Below are positions 50,659 to 61,200 of a stretch of 64,000 bases of DNA, piece by piece. The position numbers and the translations under genes are program-made. A model generated the notes under the pieces. That model had not been told where the DNA came from. It saw only the letters and a list, made by a program, of their open reading frames with translations, and did no database searches. This stretch comes from Agromyces sp. 3263 (GTDB lineage: Bacteria; Actinomycetota; Actinomycetes; Actinomycetales; Microbacteriaceae): NCBI RefSeq assembly GCF_031456545.1, contig NZ_JAVDUV010000001.1, positions 2,294,001-2,358,000 on the forward strand, given 5' to 3'. Positions within the stretch are counted from its first letter, which is position 1, and each line of letters starts with the position of its first letter.

Positions 50659-51483
50659 TCAGCCGACGGTCACGGGGTCGCCGACGGAGATCGTGTCGGC
50701 CCCCGACGAGGCGTCGAGGTCGGGCACGAGCCAGATGCCGAACCACGTCTTGCCATCCCACCTGCGGTGCTTCGCCAGGGTGCGGATGGGCTCCTTGCCG
50801 CGCGTCAGCGACACCGGGTCGATCGTGGTCATGACGCAGCGGTCGCAGACGCCGCTGACCCGGAAACGCACGCCGCCGAGGTGGACGAACGGCCAGCCGT
50901 CCTCGGCGAACGGCTCGGCCGGATCGCCGTCGATCACGACGTTCGGACGGAACCGCAGCATGTCGAGCGGTGGCGTGTCGCCGTCGGTCCACCGGTCGAG
51001 CTGGGCGAGCGAGGACTCGCTCGCGAGCAGCAGCGGGCCGGCATCGGCGAGCGACATCCGGTCGTTCGCGAGGCCGCCGTGGGCGGGATTGACCGGGCGC
51101 GCCCGCGGGTCGGACTGCCACACGAGGCGCACGGGACGCCCGAGCCGGGAGCTCAGCCACTCGTCGGGCTCGATCCCGGCAGGAAGCGCGGTGCGCTGGC
51201 GCGACACCGTCACGGCGACGGGCGCGGCATCCGTCGGCTCGTCGACCCGCAGGGGCGCGCCGCCGCCGTCGCGGTCGGCGAGCAGCAGGCCTCCGTCGGC
51301 GAGCGGCTCGGCGGTCAGCGCGAGCAGGCGGTTCGCCTCTCGCGCCGTGACGAGATCGCCCGTCGAGTCGACCACGGCCCAGCGCCGATCGCCGACGAGC
51401 CCCCACGGCAGCACCGACGCCGAGCGGACGTCGAGGCCTGCGAACGACTTGACGGGATAGACGCGAAGCCGGGTCACCTGCAT
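50659..51483 (-). CDS. MOSC-domain molybdenum-cofactor sulphurase-like protein
   Basis: The product has 274 residues: MOSC_N beta-barrel (about 1-115, TRLRVYPVKSFAGLDVRSAS) and MOSC domain with the conserved Cys in GVCDRCVMTTIDP near 215. The family (YcbX/mARC-like) binds molybdenum cofactor and reduces N-hydroxylated compounds. TAGCGT stands 6 nt before ATG 51483 (leaderless). Just upstream lies a GC-rich 12-bp tandem repeat. Confidence 0.88.
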   Translation of the reverse strand: MQVTRLRVYPVKSFAGLDVRSASVLPWGLVGDRRWAVVDSTGDLVTAREANRLLALTAEPLADGGLLLADRDGGGAPLRVDEPTDAAPVAVTVSRQRTALPAGIEPDEWLSSRLGRPVRLVWQSDPRARPVNPAHGGLANDRMSLADAGPLLLASESSLAQLDRWTDGDTPPLDMLRFRPNVVIDGDPAEPFAEDGWPFVHLGGVRFRVSGVCDRCVMTTIDPVSLTRGKEPIRTLAKHRRWDGKTWFGIWLVPDLDASSGADTISVGDPVTVG

Positions 51484-51507
51484 CAGAGCACGCTACCGCG
51501 ACGCCGG

Positions 51508-51540
51508 CGCCGATGCCGACGCCGATGCCGACGCCGATGG
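51508..51540. repeat. 12-bp tandem repeat (GCCGATGCCGAC)
   Basis: Nearly three copies of GCCGATGCCGAC in tandem lie just upstream of the MOSC promoter hexamer. The first copies overlap the -35 region. Copy number could affect expression. Confidence 0.7.
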
Positions 51541-51689
51541 CGTCGCTGTCGCGCCGCGTGCTCGGCGTCATCGTCGCGCAGAGTTCGTTGCCCGTCCGGG
51601 CACAATGCGGCAGGCGACCCCCCGGGCGTCCGTAGCATCGGCGGTATCGCGACCGCCCGACGTCGCGACGCTGCGGCCGGAGGGGTGAG

Positions 51690-53762
51690 ATGGCCGAACG
51701 CATCTGCGAGACGTGCGGCACGAGGAACGACGCCGAGGCGCGGTTCTGCGTGAACTGCGACTCCTACCTCGGCTGGGATGTCGGGCGTTCGACGCTCGAC
51801 GGCGATGCGCTCACCGGCACCATCCCGAAGATCGTGCAATCGGTGCCGACGGCGGTACCCGAGCCGGCGACGGCGCCCGTCAGCGCGCCGGTCGTGACGC
51901 CCACGACCCCGCCCGCCTCGCCCACGACCCCGCCGCCCGCGTCGCCCACCGCGACGCCGCCGACCGCGCCCGCCGCCGAGCGTGCGCCCCAGCCCGAGCA
52001 GGAGCCGCCGCGACGCAAGCCCGCGCGCCACGACCCGCCGACCGTCACCGTCACGACACCCGACGTGGTCCTGACGCCCGAGGCCCCAGCCCGGATCGAG
52101 CTCCTCATCGAGAACACGTCGACCATCGTCGACGGTTACGACATCGACGCCGTCGACCCGCCGGCCTGGCTCGAGCTCACGCCGCCCGACGCGCACCTCA
52201 TGCCGGGCGAGGCCCGCACGGTCATGCTGTCGCTCGCCATCCGTCCCGGCGTGCTCGTGCTCGCGCAGCGGCGGCCGCTCGCCTTCACCGTGCGCTCGCT
52301 CGAGGACGCCGAACGGATGGCGACGATCCACGTGGTCGCGACGGTCCCTCCGCGCGGGGCGCGGCTGGCGATCGAGGCGCGGCCGATGCTCATCCGGCTC
52401 GAGGATGCCGCGACCGGTTCGTTCTCGCTCCGGCTCGACAATCGCGGCGCGAACTTCCCGCAGACCGTGGGCCTCTCCGGCGACGACCCCGAGTCGGTCG
52501 TGCGGTTCACGTTCACCCCACAGGTGGTGGAGGTGCCCGCCGGCGCCATCGTCGAGGCATCCGTCGACTTCGTCGCACCGCCGCCGCAGCCGGGTGCGGT
52601 GCTGAACCGCCAGCTCACCATCTCGGCGACCAACGACGAGGGGCCGGTGACCGCGACGGTCACGCTCGTGCAGGAGACCGCCCCCGAGCCGGTCGACGCG
52701 CCGCTGCGCGTGCAACTGCAGCCCAGCACGCTGCGTCTCCTCGACGCGCAGGACGCCGACTTCGACGTGAATGTCGACAACCGTGGCGGCCACACCCCCG
52801 TCACCGTCACGCTCACGGGCGCCGATCCCGAGCGGCGGCTCGCCTTCGCCTTCGCACCGGTGAGGTTCGTCGCCGTCGCCGGGCACATCACCCGCGCCCA
52901 CGGGCGGGTGCGGGCGAACCTGCCCGCTCGCGGCGCGAGCGCGTCGCATCCGTTCACCGTCGTCGCCTCCGACGGCACGACGGATGCCGAGGCCGCCGGC
53001 GTCCTCGAGATCACCAGCTCGGCCGCGGCCATCACGACCGCGAGTCTCAGCGTCAACCCGCAGCGCCAGGACATCGGCACGCACGGCAAGGGCACCTTCG
53101 GCGTCGACATCGACAACCGCCGTGGGGCGGAGGCCGTGCAGGTCGCGTTCGCCGCGAGGTCCGACGACGGGCAGGCGCGGGCGACGTTCGCGCCGCCCCA
53201 GCTCGTGGTGCCGCCCGGAACCACCGGGCACACGTGGATGACGGTCACGGCGCCGCATCCGCCCCGCAACGGCACGGTCGTGCGCCGGCTCGAGGTCACC
53301 GCGAGCGACGGCACGCAGCAGCTCGCCGGGAACGCCGAGCTCACCCAGACCGCACCGAGCCGCAGGGGACCGGTCAGCGTCTGGCTCGTGATCCTCGGCG
53401 CGGTGCTCGTGGTGATCGGCACGCTCAGCCCCTGGTTCGCCCAGTTCGACCCACTGCTGCCGGCGGTCGAGCTCGTGCGGATGCTCGTGCAGTCGTCCAG
53501 CCTCGATCCCGGCCTGATCGTCGAGCCGGCGCTGCGGCTCCTGCTGTTCATCCTCGCCATCACGATGGCGTTCGGGCTGAACGGCAAGTCGGGCGGGCTC
53601 ACCCGCAAGTCGGCGATCCTCATCGTGCTGCTCAGCGCCGGGTTCCTGGTGTTCCTCGCGATCGCGGCGTTCGTGCCCGAGCTCGCGTTCGGCATCCTCC
53701 TGGTGTGGCTCGGCGCCGTGCTCGGCTACGTCGGCGGGGTGCTCGCGCGATCCCGCGACTGA
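51690..53762 (+). CDS. Zinc-ribbon, repeated Ig-like domain membrane protein
   Basis: The product has 690 residues. An N-terminal zinc ribbon (ICETCGTRNDAEARFCVNCD, Cys6, 9, 20, 23) is followed by a Pro/Thr/Ala-rich linker (about 50-110), four Ig-like beta domains (about 115-225, 230-330, 340-440, 445-555), each opening with a pattern like RLEDAATGSFSLRLDNRG, and three to four C-terminal membrane helices (VWLVILGAVLVVIGTLSPWF and others). If the ribbon is cytosolic, the domains should be too; topology is therefore unclear. GGAGGGG precedes ATG 51690. Unknown function. Confidence 0.75.
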   Translation: MAERICETCGTRNDAEARFCVNCDSYLGWDVGRSTLDGDALTGTIPKIVQSVPTAVPEPATAPVSAPVVTPTTPPASPTTPPPASPTATPPTAPAAERAPQPEQEPPRRKPARHDPPTVTVTTPDVVLTPEAPARIELLIENTSTIVDGYDIDAVDPPAWLELTPPDAHLMPGEARTVMLSLAIRPGVLVLAQRRPLAFTVRSLEDAERMATIHVVATVPPRGARLAIEARPMLIRLEDAATGSFSLRLDNRGANFPQTVGLSGDDPESVVRFTFTPQVVEVPAGAIVEASVDFVAPPPQPGAVLNRQLTISATNDEGPVTATVTLVQETAPEPVDAPLRVQLQPSTLRLLDAQDADFDVNVDNRGGHTPVTVTLTGADPERRLAFAFAPVRFVAVAGHITRAHGRVRANLPARGASASHPFTVVASDGTTDAEAAGVLEITSSAAAITTASLSVNPQRQDIGTHGKGTFGVDIDNRRGAEAVQVAFAARSDDGQARATFAPPQLVVPPGTTGHTWMTVTAPHPPRNGTVVRRLEVTASDGTQQLAGNAELTQTAPSRRGPVSVWLVILGAVLVVIGTLSPWFAQFDPLLPAVELVRMLVQSSSLDPGLIVEPALRLLLFILAITMAFGLNGKSGGLTRKSAILIVLLSAGFLVFLAIAAFVPELAFGILLVWLGAVLGYVGGVLARSRD

Positions 53763-53792
53763 CGGATGTCGCGTCGGGCGATCCGCCCCGCA

Positions 53793-53836
53793 TGACGGAT
53801 GCCGCGTCGCGGGCACTCGCGACGCGGCATCCGTCA
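53793..53836. terminator. 19-bp perfect stem, bidirectional terminator
   Basis: The left arm 53793-53811 (starts TGACGGATGCC) and the right arm 53818-53836 are exact complements around GGCACT. It lies between the convergent Ig-domain gene and M14 gene. A related but diverged half copy precedes it at 53760-53780. Confidence 0.85.
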
Positions 53837-53840
53837 GACC

Positions 53841-56800
53841 TCAACCGAGCAGGTGATCCAATGCCCGGCCCATCCACTCGGCCCGGAGGGCGGCATCCGT
53901 GATGCCCTCGAACCCGAACCCGCTCAGCAGCGAGTGCGGCGTGGCCACCACCGCGGCCTCGGGGAATCCCGCCGCCGTCGTGATGATGAAGTCGTTCGGG
54001 TTCGGTGCGCTGCCCGGCGGCGGCCCGGTGACTTCCCATCCGCCCGTGTCGCCGTTCTCGAACGACGTCGTGCCCTGGCCGGTCGACACCACGATGTCGT
54101 CGACGAAGACGCCGAGCCCCTGGGTGGCCCAGTCGCTGACGTAGCTGATGGAGACCTCGACCTGCCCCTGCGCCTGGTAGGCCGAGAGGTCGACGTTCCA
54201 CTGCTGCCAGCCGCCCGAATTGCCCGAGGCGGCGTTCCAGGTGCCCGTCGTGCCGCTCGACTCGCAGGCCGTGTCATCGATGACCGTCTGGTAGTGGTCG
54301 AGCTGCGGGTGCAGCTCGCGCCAGCCGGCCGGGCAGCTCTCGCCCGTGCTGGTGGTCGTGTGCTCGCTCGGCAGGGTCGTCCAGTCGTCCTGGCCCGGCG
54401 TGCGTGCCTCGACGATCAGGTGATCCCAGTCGGCCTCCGTGTCGTACGACGTCCAGAACGACAGGCTCGCGCCGCCGGCCGGGACGTCGATCGTGCGCGT
54501 CAGCCGCTTGTAGGACACGTCGGCGATCTGCGAGTACGCGTAGGCGTCGCCGGTGTGCGGCTCGAACGGGCCGCCCTCGCGATCCCATCGCGCCGAGACC
54601 CAGCTCTCGAACTGCGGATAGGTCGCCGGGTCCAGGATGCCGCTCGTCGTGATGAACGAGTTGCTGTGGTCCTGGTTCGCGGCGCTGTCGGCGCCGTTGA
54701 AGCCCCAGTCGAGTCCCGTGAACGGCGTGTCCACGCCGAGCACGTCGAGGAGTCCCTCATCGGCGTTGCCCGCGCTGTCGACGGCGAGGTACGCGCCGAG
54801 CCAGTACTGCAGCGTGTCATTCGTGTGGTCGCTCGACGGCGAGCCCCCGAGCAGCCGACAGCGCACGAGCACCTCGTCGCTCGCGGTGCACTGCTCATCG
54901 GCCGCCGTGGGGTCGTAGAGCTGCTCGGTGTTCGACGAGAACTGGGTCCCGGCGTACTGACCGGTGTAGAGCACCTTGCCGCCCTCGTTCAGGAAGTCGC
55001 GGACCTCGAGGATCTGGTCCATCGCGGCGCGGGTGGCGTTCCCGCCGGCCCATCCGGCCGTGCGGGTGATGACGTCGTCGCCGGTGTACCAGATCACGGC
55101 GTCGTAGTGCGAGAGGACGCCCAGGTTGTCCGAGGCGATCCGCCCGCGGGCGTCGACGTCGTAGACGTCGTACCCGACCCCGTCGGCCGCGAGCGCGTCC
55201 TCGTAGTACGAGAGGTACTTCGGGGCGGTCACGCCCTGCACGGGCGAGGCGCCCGTGTAGTCCTCGTTCGCGACGATCAGCACGTCGTCGGTCGACTCCT
55301 CGACCGCCTGGTAGGTGAACGACTCGCTCGTCTCGCCGCCGCCCTCGAACCAGACCTCGACGCTGTCGCCGGGCTGGGTGCCCGTGACGACACCGCTCAC
55401 CACGTGGTAGTAGACGTCGGTCCTGCCGCCGTAGCGGTCGCCGCCGTTCCACTCCTCGGTGCCCGCGCTGACGGCTGGTGCACCGTTGATGGAGTACTTC
55501 ACGGTCACGTCGCCGAGGCTGCGCTTCGCGATGACGCGCACCTCCTGCGGGTCGCCGTACGAGTAGTCGAAGGTGTAGTTCGCCAGCGGCAGCCCGTACT
55601 TGTAGGTGTCGTCGCTCTTCAGGTAGAAGGGCTTCGTGTCGATGCCGAGGTGCGACACCGGGTCGTCGGGGTCGGCCGCGGACTTGGCCACGTCGAGTGC
55701 GAACGGCAGCGCACGCTCGAACTCCGCCTGCACCTGCGCCTCGTCGTCGGGGAAGACGAAGCCGCCTTCCTCATCGCCCTGGCCCAGCTCGGGGGTCCAG
55801 GCGAGCGTGCCGTCCTGGACATGCGCGAAGTCCGTCGTCTCGCCGTTCGTCACGTACAGCACGTCGGACGACAGGCCGGGCTCGAAGCCGGGTATGGCCG
55901 GATCGTCGCGGTTGCCCGACAGCGCGTAGTAGATCGGGTCGTCGGCGGTCGGCGTCGCCGTCTGCCAGCCCTCGGCGTAGAGCAGGTACTGCCCGAACGA
56001 GTGCCAGTTGACCTGGAACTCGGGGTTCGCCCGATCGAGGAGCGACATCATCGCCTGCGTCTCGGGCTCGGACGCCGCGGACGGACCGCGGTACGTGTCG
56101 CTCGAGATCACCGACGACGAGCCCTCCTCGTCCCACGCGAAGTGCTCGGGGAAGTTGCGGTTCGGGTCGACGCCGTCGGCGCGGGTGATCTGGTTGTCGC
56201 CGTCGTTGTCGCGCAGGTTCTTGCGCCACAGCCGCTCGTGGTCGAACGTGTACTGGTAGCCGTCGGGGTTGGCGACGGGCACGAACCAGAACTCGTTGCT
56301 CCGCAGGAGGCTCCTCGTCTCCTTGTCCTTCGCGTCGTAGCCGTCGATGAACGAGTGCATCAGCCGCCGATTGACCTCGGTCGAGATCCACTCGCGCGCG
56401 TGCTGCGTCGAGCTGTACAGCACCGCCGGCCGCGCCCCGTCCGGCACGCCCCTCGCGCCCTGCGTGATCTTGAGGGCGATGATCTCGCGCCCTTGATACG
56501 TGTGGCCGAGCACGACGAGCTTCACGAGCTGAGGGTGGTCCTTGGCGAGCTGGTACAGCTCGTCACGGATGCCGCCGGGTTCGTCCCACGATCGCCAGAC
56601 GTTGTAGCCCGACGCGGCCTGCTCCGTCGCCAGCTGCTTGGCCGACTTGCCGTCCTTGTTCTTCTTCACCTTGACGTCGAGGCCGCGGGCCTGGAGCCCC
56701 TTCGCCTCGCCCGCGGACAGCACGAGGTCGAGGCTCACGCCGGAGTCCGTGATCCTGCTGTCGGCGACGTCGAAGCCGCCCGCCGCGATCTCCGCCGCCT

Positions 56801-56951
56801 CGGTGCTGCTCACGTCGGCCGTGTACATGTCGAGCGCGCCGGCGTCATCGACGGCGGCGTTCGCGCCGACAGGTCCGAGCACCGAGAACGCCAATGCGAG
56901 TGCGGCGATGCCGAGGACGGGGCGAAGTGGAAACGATCGGGTTCCGGCCAT
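53841..56951 (-). CDS. Secreted M14 zinc carboxypeptidase, multidomain
   Basis: The product has 1036 residues. Signal peptide (about 1-33) is followed by a propeptide and the M14 domain (about 110-420) with zinc ligands His184 and Glu187 in STQHAREWIS, a third histidine in NWHSFGQYLLYAEGW near 315 and catalytic Glu in AWTPELGQGDEE. Behind it is a beta domain, a region with ThuA/GATase-like features (VLIVANEDYTGASPVQGV, GGKVLYTGQYAGTQF) and a C-terminal beta-sandwich (FVDDIVVSTGQGTTSFENGD) of immune-inhibitor-A type. It cuts C-terminal residues from extracellular peptides. AAGGAGTCGTC precedes ATG 56951; an upstream ATG at 56996 would spoil the signal peptide. Confidence 0.87.
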   Translation of the reverse strand: MAGTRSFPLRPVLGIAALALAFSVLGPVGANAAVDDAGALDMYTADVSSTEAAEIAAGGFDVADSRITDSGVSLDLVLSAGEAKGLQARGLDVKVKKNKDGKSAKQLATEQAASGYNVWRSWDEPGGIRDELYQLAKDHPQLVKLVVLGHTYQGREIIALKITQGARGVPDGARPAVLYSSTQHAREWISTEVNRRLMHSFIDGYDAKDKETRSLLRSNEFWFVPVANPDGYQYTFDHERLWRKNLRDNDGDNQITRADGVDPNRNFPEHFAWDEEGSSSVISSDTYRGPSAASEPETQAMMSLLDRANPEFQVNWHSFGQYLLYAEGWQTATPTADDPIYYALSGNRDDPAIPGFEPGLSSDVLYVTNGETTDFAHVQDGTLAWTPELGQGDEEGGFVFPDDEAQVQAEFERALPFALDVAKSAADPDDPVSHLGIDTKPFYLKSDDTYKYGLPLANYTFDYSYGDPQEVRVIAKRSLGDVTVKYSINGAPAVSAGTEEWNGGDRYGGRTDVYYHVVSGVVTGTQPGDSVEVWFEGGGETSESFTYQAVEESTDDVLIVANEDYTGASPVQGVTAPKYLSYYEDALAADGVGYDVYDVDARGRIASDNLGVLSHYDAVIWYTGDDVITRTAGWAGGNATRAAMDQILEVRDFLNEGGKVLYTGQYAGTQFSSNTEQLYDPTAADEQCTASDEVLVRCRLLGGSPSSDHTNDTLQYWLGAYLAVDSAGNADEGLLDVLGVDTPFTGLDWGFNGADSAANQDHSNSFITTSGILDPATYPQFESWVSARWDREGGPFEPHTGDAYAYSQIADVSYKRLTRTIDVPAGGASLSFWTSYDTEADWDHLIVEARTPGQDDWTTLPSEHTTTSTGESCPAGWRELHPQLDHYQTVIDDTACESSGTTGTWNAASGNSGGWQQWNVDLSAYQAQGQVEVSISYVSDWATQGLGVFVDDIVVSTGQGTTSFENGDTGGWEVTGPPPGSAPNPNDFIITTAAGFPEAAVVATPHSLLSGFGFEGITDAALRAEWMGRALDHLLG

Positions 56952-57127
56952 GACGACTCCTTCGGCCCGTCTCCGGCCAGACATGCGTGACGACATCGTC
57001 GGGGTGCCTGTTGTTCGCCACGTCTCTGGTGCTCACTGCGGACCCTAGGGCTTAGCCTGCTGCGATCGGCGGCCGACTGTCAAGGAATCCGTGAGTCTTC
57101 CTCATGCGAGGCGCGTCGGGGAGGTCC

Positions 57128-58138
57128 TCAGACCCACTCGCGGCGCACAGCCTCCGCGCCGAGCTGGATGCGCGTGGTGACGCCGCCGCGGTCCATCAAC
57201 TCGGCGACCCGCCGCTGCACGGTGCGCACCGAGATGCCGAGCTGCGCGCCCGCCGCGGCATCCGTCATCCCGAGGAGCAGGAGCTTCAACAGGTCGCGGT
57301 CGATCGCCTCGACCTCGCTCGCGAGCCCGCCGTCCTCGACGAGCCGGGTCGACGTACGCCAGTACTCCTCGAACATGGCGTTCACGAGGTCGAGCAGCCC
57401 GCTCGGATGCACCAGCAGGGCGCCCGACACCTTGCGGTCGCCGTGCGAGTACATGGGGAGGAGCGCGAGAATGCCGTCGGCGATGAACAGGCGGGTCGGG
57501 AGAGTCGGCAGCACGCGGATCTCCTCGCCCAGCGGCATCACCTCCCTCGCCTGGTCGAGGAACTTCGGACGTTCGAGCACGGATGCCTCGACGACGACCC
57601 GGTAGCGCACGCCGCGTGCGAGCGCCCGGTCCTCCTCGGTGTTCTCGCTGCCGTCGATGAGCGCCACCTCGCGCAGCACGAACGCGTCCACCCGTCGCTC
57701 GGCCGACGCCTGCAGCTGCCCCAGCCGCTGGCGCACCGCCTCGGGACCGAGCACGACGTCGACGACGTCGGGCACCTCCCGTTGCACCGCCCCCTGGCGG
57801 TAGAGCTCGCTGAGCTGCACGAGCGTCTCGTGCGCCTCGGTCAGCCGGCGCTCGCGTTCGAGCAGCAGCGGCCGCAGCGCGAGGGCCGGTGGCGAGGCGA
57901 CGACGCGATCGGGGGCGGACGCCTGCCTGGCGAGCAGCCCGATGCGCTCGAGCTCGTCGACCACCGCCTGCACGCGCGCCACCGGCATCGCGGCACCCCG
58001 GGCGATCTCCCCGATGTCGGCCGACGGCGCCGCGAGCAGGAGTCGGTAGACGGACGTGTGCTCGTCGTCCAGTCCGATCGCGTCGAGCACGAGCGCCGCT
58101 CCCGTCGTCTGCGCCGTGGCGAATCGCGGCCATGGCAT
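57128..58138 (-). CDS. TrmB/LuxR-type transcriptional regulator
   Basis: The product has 336 residues. N-terminal TrmB-like winged helix near 25-80 (LAAPSADIGEIARGAAMPVA, VVDELERIGLLARQ), a central PLD-like sensing part (VDVVLGPEAVRQRLGQLQAS) and a C-terminal LuxR HTH near 285-330 (LLLGMTDAAAGAQLGISVRT, then VQRRVAELMDRGG). ATG 58138 is preceded by GGCGGAGAG. It is divergent from the S8 protease gene and 176 bp upstream of the M14 gene on its own strand, so one or both peptidases may be its targets. Confidence 0.85.
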   Translation of the reverse strand: MPWPRFATAQTTGAALVLDAIGLDDEHTSVYRLLLAAPSADIGEIARGAAMPVARVQAVVDELERIGLLARQASAPDRVVASPPALALRPLLLERERRLTEAHETLVQLSELYRQGAVQREVPDVVDVVLGPEAVRQRLGQLQASAERRVDAFVLREVALIDGSENTEEDRALARGVRYRVVVEASVLERPKFLDQAREVMPLGEEIRVLPTLPTRLFIADGILALLPMYSHGDRKVSGALLVHPSGLLDLVNAMFEEYWRTSTRLVEDGGLASEVEAIDRDLLKLLLLGMTDAAAGAQLGISVRTVQRRVAELMDRGGVTTRIQLGAEAVRREWV

Positions 58139-58177
58139 CTCTCCGCCACCACCATAGCCGTCGTCGTGTGACAGCGT

Positions 58178-58187
58178 GCTTGCAAGC
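58178..58187. promoter_or_regulatory. GCTTGCAAGC palindrome between the regulator and the S8 protease
   Basis: The 10-bp perfect palindrome lies mid-way in the 75-bp divergent region, 27 bp before the protease ATG. It is a candidate operator for the TrmB/LuxR protein. Confidence 0.4.
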
Positions 58188-58213
58188 CAGCAACACATGC
58201 GAGAGGTTCCCCC

Positions 58214-61200
58214 ATGCCACAAAGCAGCCGGACTGCCGCGCAACGCCGCCGCCGTTCGATCGCCGCCGCCATCAGCGGCATCGCGATCGGCGTCGTCGGC
58301 GTCAGCGCCGCCGCACTCCCCGCGATCGCCGACCCGACCGACGGGGGAGGTGCACCGCCCGCGGCATCCGGCGCCTCCCCTGCCGCTGCCGCGGGCGGCA
58401 CGCACACCGTGACCCTCATCACGGGCGACCGCGTGAAGGTGACCGACCTCCCCGACGGCACGCACACCGTCGACGTCGAGACCGCCGTGCCGGGCGCGGC
58501 GGTGCAGACCGTCGAGGTCGACGGCGACCTCAACGTGCTGCCGCAGTCCGCGATGCCGTATCTCGCCGCCGGCGTCGTCGATCGCGACCTCTTCAACGTC
58601 TCGCAGCTCATCGAGTACGGCTACGACGACGCGTCGGTCAGCGCGACGCCCGTCATCCTCGAGTACGCCGACGGCCCCGCGGCGTTCAGCGCACCGCTGC
58701 CCGGCGTCGCCATCGGTGCGACGCTCGAGAGCGTCGGCGGCGCCGCGGCCACAGCCGATCACGCGACCGCGGCCTCGACGTGGAACGCGCTCACCGCGGC
58801 ATCCGGCGCCTCGCCCTTCAGCACCGAGGTGTCGCTCGGAGGCGGCATCGAGGCGATCCACCTCGACGGCAAGGTGCAGGCGACCCTCGACAGCTCGGTG
58901 CCGTGGATCGGCGCACCCGCCGCCTGGGACGCCGGCTACACCGGCGCGGGCGTCACCGTCGCCGTGCTCGACACCGGCTACGACGACACCCACCCCGACC
59001 TCGCCGGCCGGGTCCTCGCCGCCGACTCGAAGAGCTTCGTGCCCGGCGAGGACGACCCCGCCTCCGACCCGCACGGGCACGGCACGCACGTCGCCTCGAC
59101 GATCGCCGGCACCGGTGCGGCGAGCGACGGCGCCAACCGCGGCGTCGCCGACGGCGCCGACCTTCTCGTCGGCAAGGTGCTCGGCGCCGACGGCTCCGGC
59201 CAGGACTCGTGGATCATCGAGGCCATGCAGTGGGCTGGTGAGCACGCCGACATCGTGTCGATGAGCCTCGGTTCCTCCGAGCCGTCCGACGGCACCGACG
59301 TCATGTCCGAGGCGCTCAACACGATCGCCGAGCAGACCGGCGCCCTGTTCGTCGTGGCCGCCGGCAACAACGGCGCGCCCGAGGCGATCGGCGCGCCCGG
59401 AGCGGCAGCCGAGGCGCTCACCGTCGCCTCCGTCGCCGACCCGACCGGGGCGCTCTCGTACTTCTCCAACCAGGGCCCGCTCGCCTTCTCGGGCGCGCTC
59501 AAGCCCGAACTCGCCGGCCCCGGCGAGGACATCACCGCCGCTCGCTCGGCCGACAGCGCCGGCGAGGGCTCCTACGTGGCGATGAGCGGCACCTCGATGG
59601 CGACGCCGCACGTCGCCGGTGCCGCCGCGCTGCTCAAGCAGCAGCACCCCGAGTACACCGCCGACCAGCTGCGTGCCGCGCTCCTCAGCACCGCGAAGGA
59701 CGTCGGGCTCCGCTCGTACGAGGCGGGCTCCGGCGTCGTCGACCTCGAGACCGCGATCGACGCGCCCGTCATCGCGTCGGGTTCGGGTGACTTCGGCATG
59801 CTCGCCTGGGGTGAGGAGCCCGAGCTCGTCACGCGCACGATCGACTACACGAACCGCGGCGCCGACGAGGTCGTCGTCGACCTGGTCGCCTCGCTCGACG
59901 GCGCCCCCGACGGCGTCCTCACCATGGCCGACGACCAGCTCACGATCCCGGCCGGCGAGACCCGCTCGGTCGAGCTGACCGTCGACCCGGCGAAGGTCGA
60001 GACCGGCACGCAGCTTTCGGGCGCCCTCGTCGCCAGCGTCGACGGCACGGCCGTCGCGCGCACCGCCCTCGGCACCATCGCCGAGCAGGAGCGCTACGAC
60101 CTCACCATCACCGCGACCGGATTCGACGGCGAGCCCGTCGAGACCTACGCCGTGCTCTACGACGTGGCCAACGACTGGTACGAGCCGATCTTCGTGAGCG
60201 GCGAGTCCACGATGCGCCTGCCCGACGGCGAGTACGCCGTCATGGCCTACATGACGGTCGATCACGCCGCCGACGAATCCGTGACCGTGCTCGTCGGCGA
60301 TCCCGACCTGGTGCTCGACGGCGATGCCGAGGTGGCCTTCGACGCCCGGGCGACGAAGCCCGTCACCGTCGACGTCGGCACCGATGGCCTCACCCCGTGG
60401 TTCAACCGGCTCGACGTGCACGCCGACGCCTTCGTGTCGAGCTACATCGACTCGGTGACGAGCGACGGGTTCTACGCCCAGCCGATGACCGCGCCGAACA
60501 CCGACACGTTCGCGTTCACGAGCCGGTGGCGGCTCGCGAAGCCGATCATGGACCTCAAGGCGGGCAAGGAATCGCTCGACCTGATTCCGCTGGCCGGGTC
60601 GGCCCTGCGCGATGCCACGCTCAAGGCCGCTGCCGTCGACGCCGGTCTGGGCAGCGCCGAGGAGTTCGCGACGGCCAAGGCGGCCGGCAAGGTCGCGGTC
60701 GTGACGCGCTCGAGCGACGTGTCGCCCTCCGCGCAGGCGGCGAACGCCCGCGCCGCGGGTGCCGTGGCCCTGCTCATCGTGAACGACGCCGACGGCGAGT
60801 TCACGACGTGGGTCGGCAGCGAGGACTACCTGAGCGAGGTCGACCTGCCGGTGGCGTCGATCAGCGGCGTCCAGGGACGTGCGCTCCTGAAGTCGATCGG
60901 GTCGAAGAAGCTCACCATCTCCGGAGCGGTCGAGGCCGCCCCCGAGGAGGTGTTCGACATCCTCCGGTTCAGCGACGGCTCGATCCCCGAGGATCTCGAC
61001 TACCGGGCGACGGACCTCGCCCGCATCGACACGACGTTCCACGGCGAGACGGGCGAGCTGATCGGCGAGTTCCGCTGGGACTTCGACCCGGTGACGCAGT
61101 ACTCGATCGGCCAGATGCTCCGTACCGAGCGCGGACTCGAGCGCACGGACTGGGTCAACACCGAGGACGTGCAGTGGAACGAGGGCACGATGCTCATCGA

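Noticed and set aside
53799..56990. 1,063-codon plus-strand frame
   Set aside because: Antisense to the M14 carboxypeptidase; sequence is repetitive Val/Arg/Leu without recognisable features.
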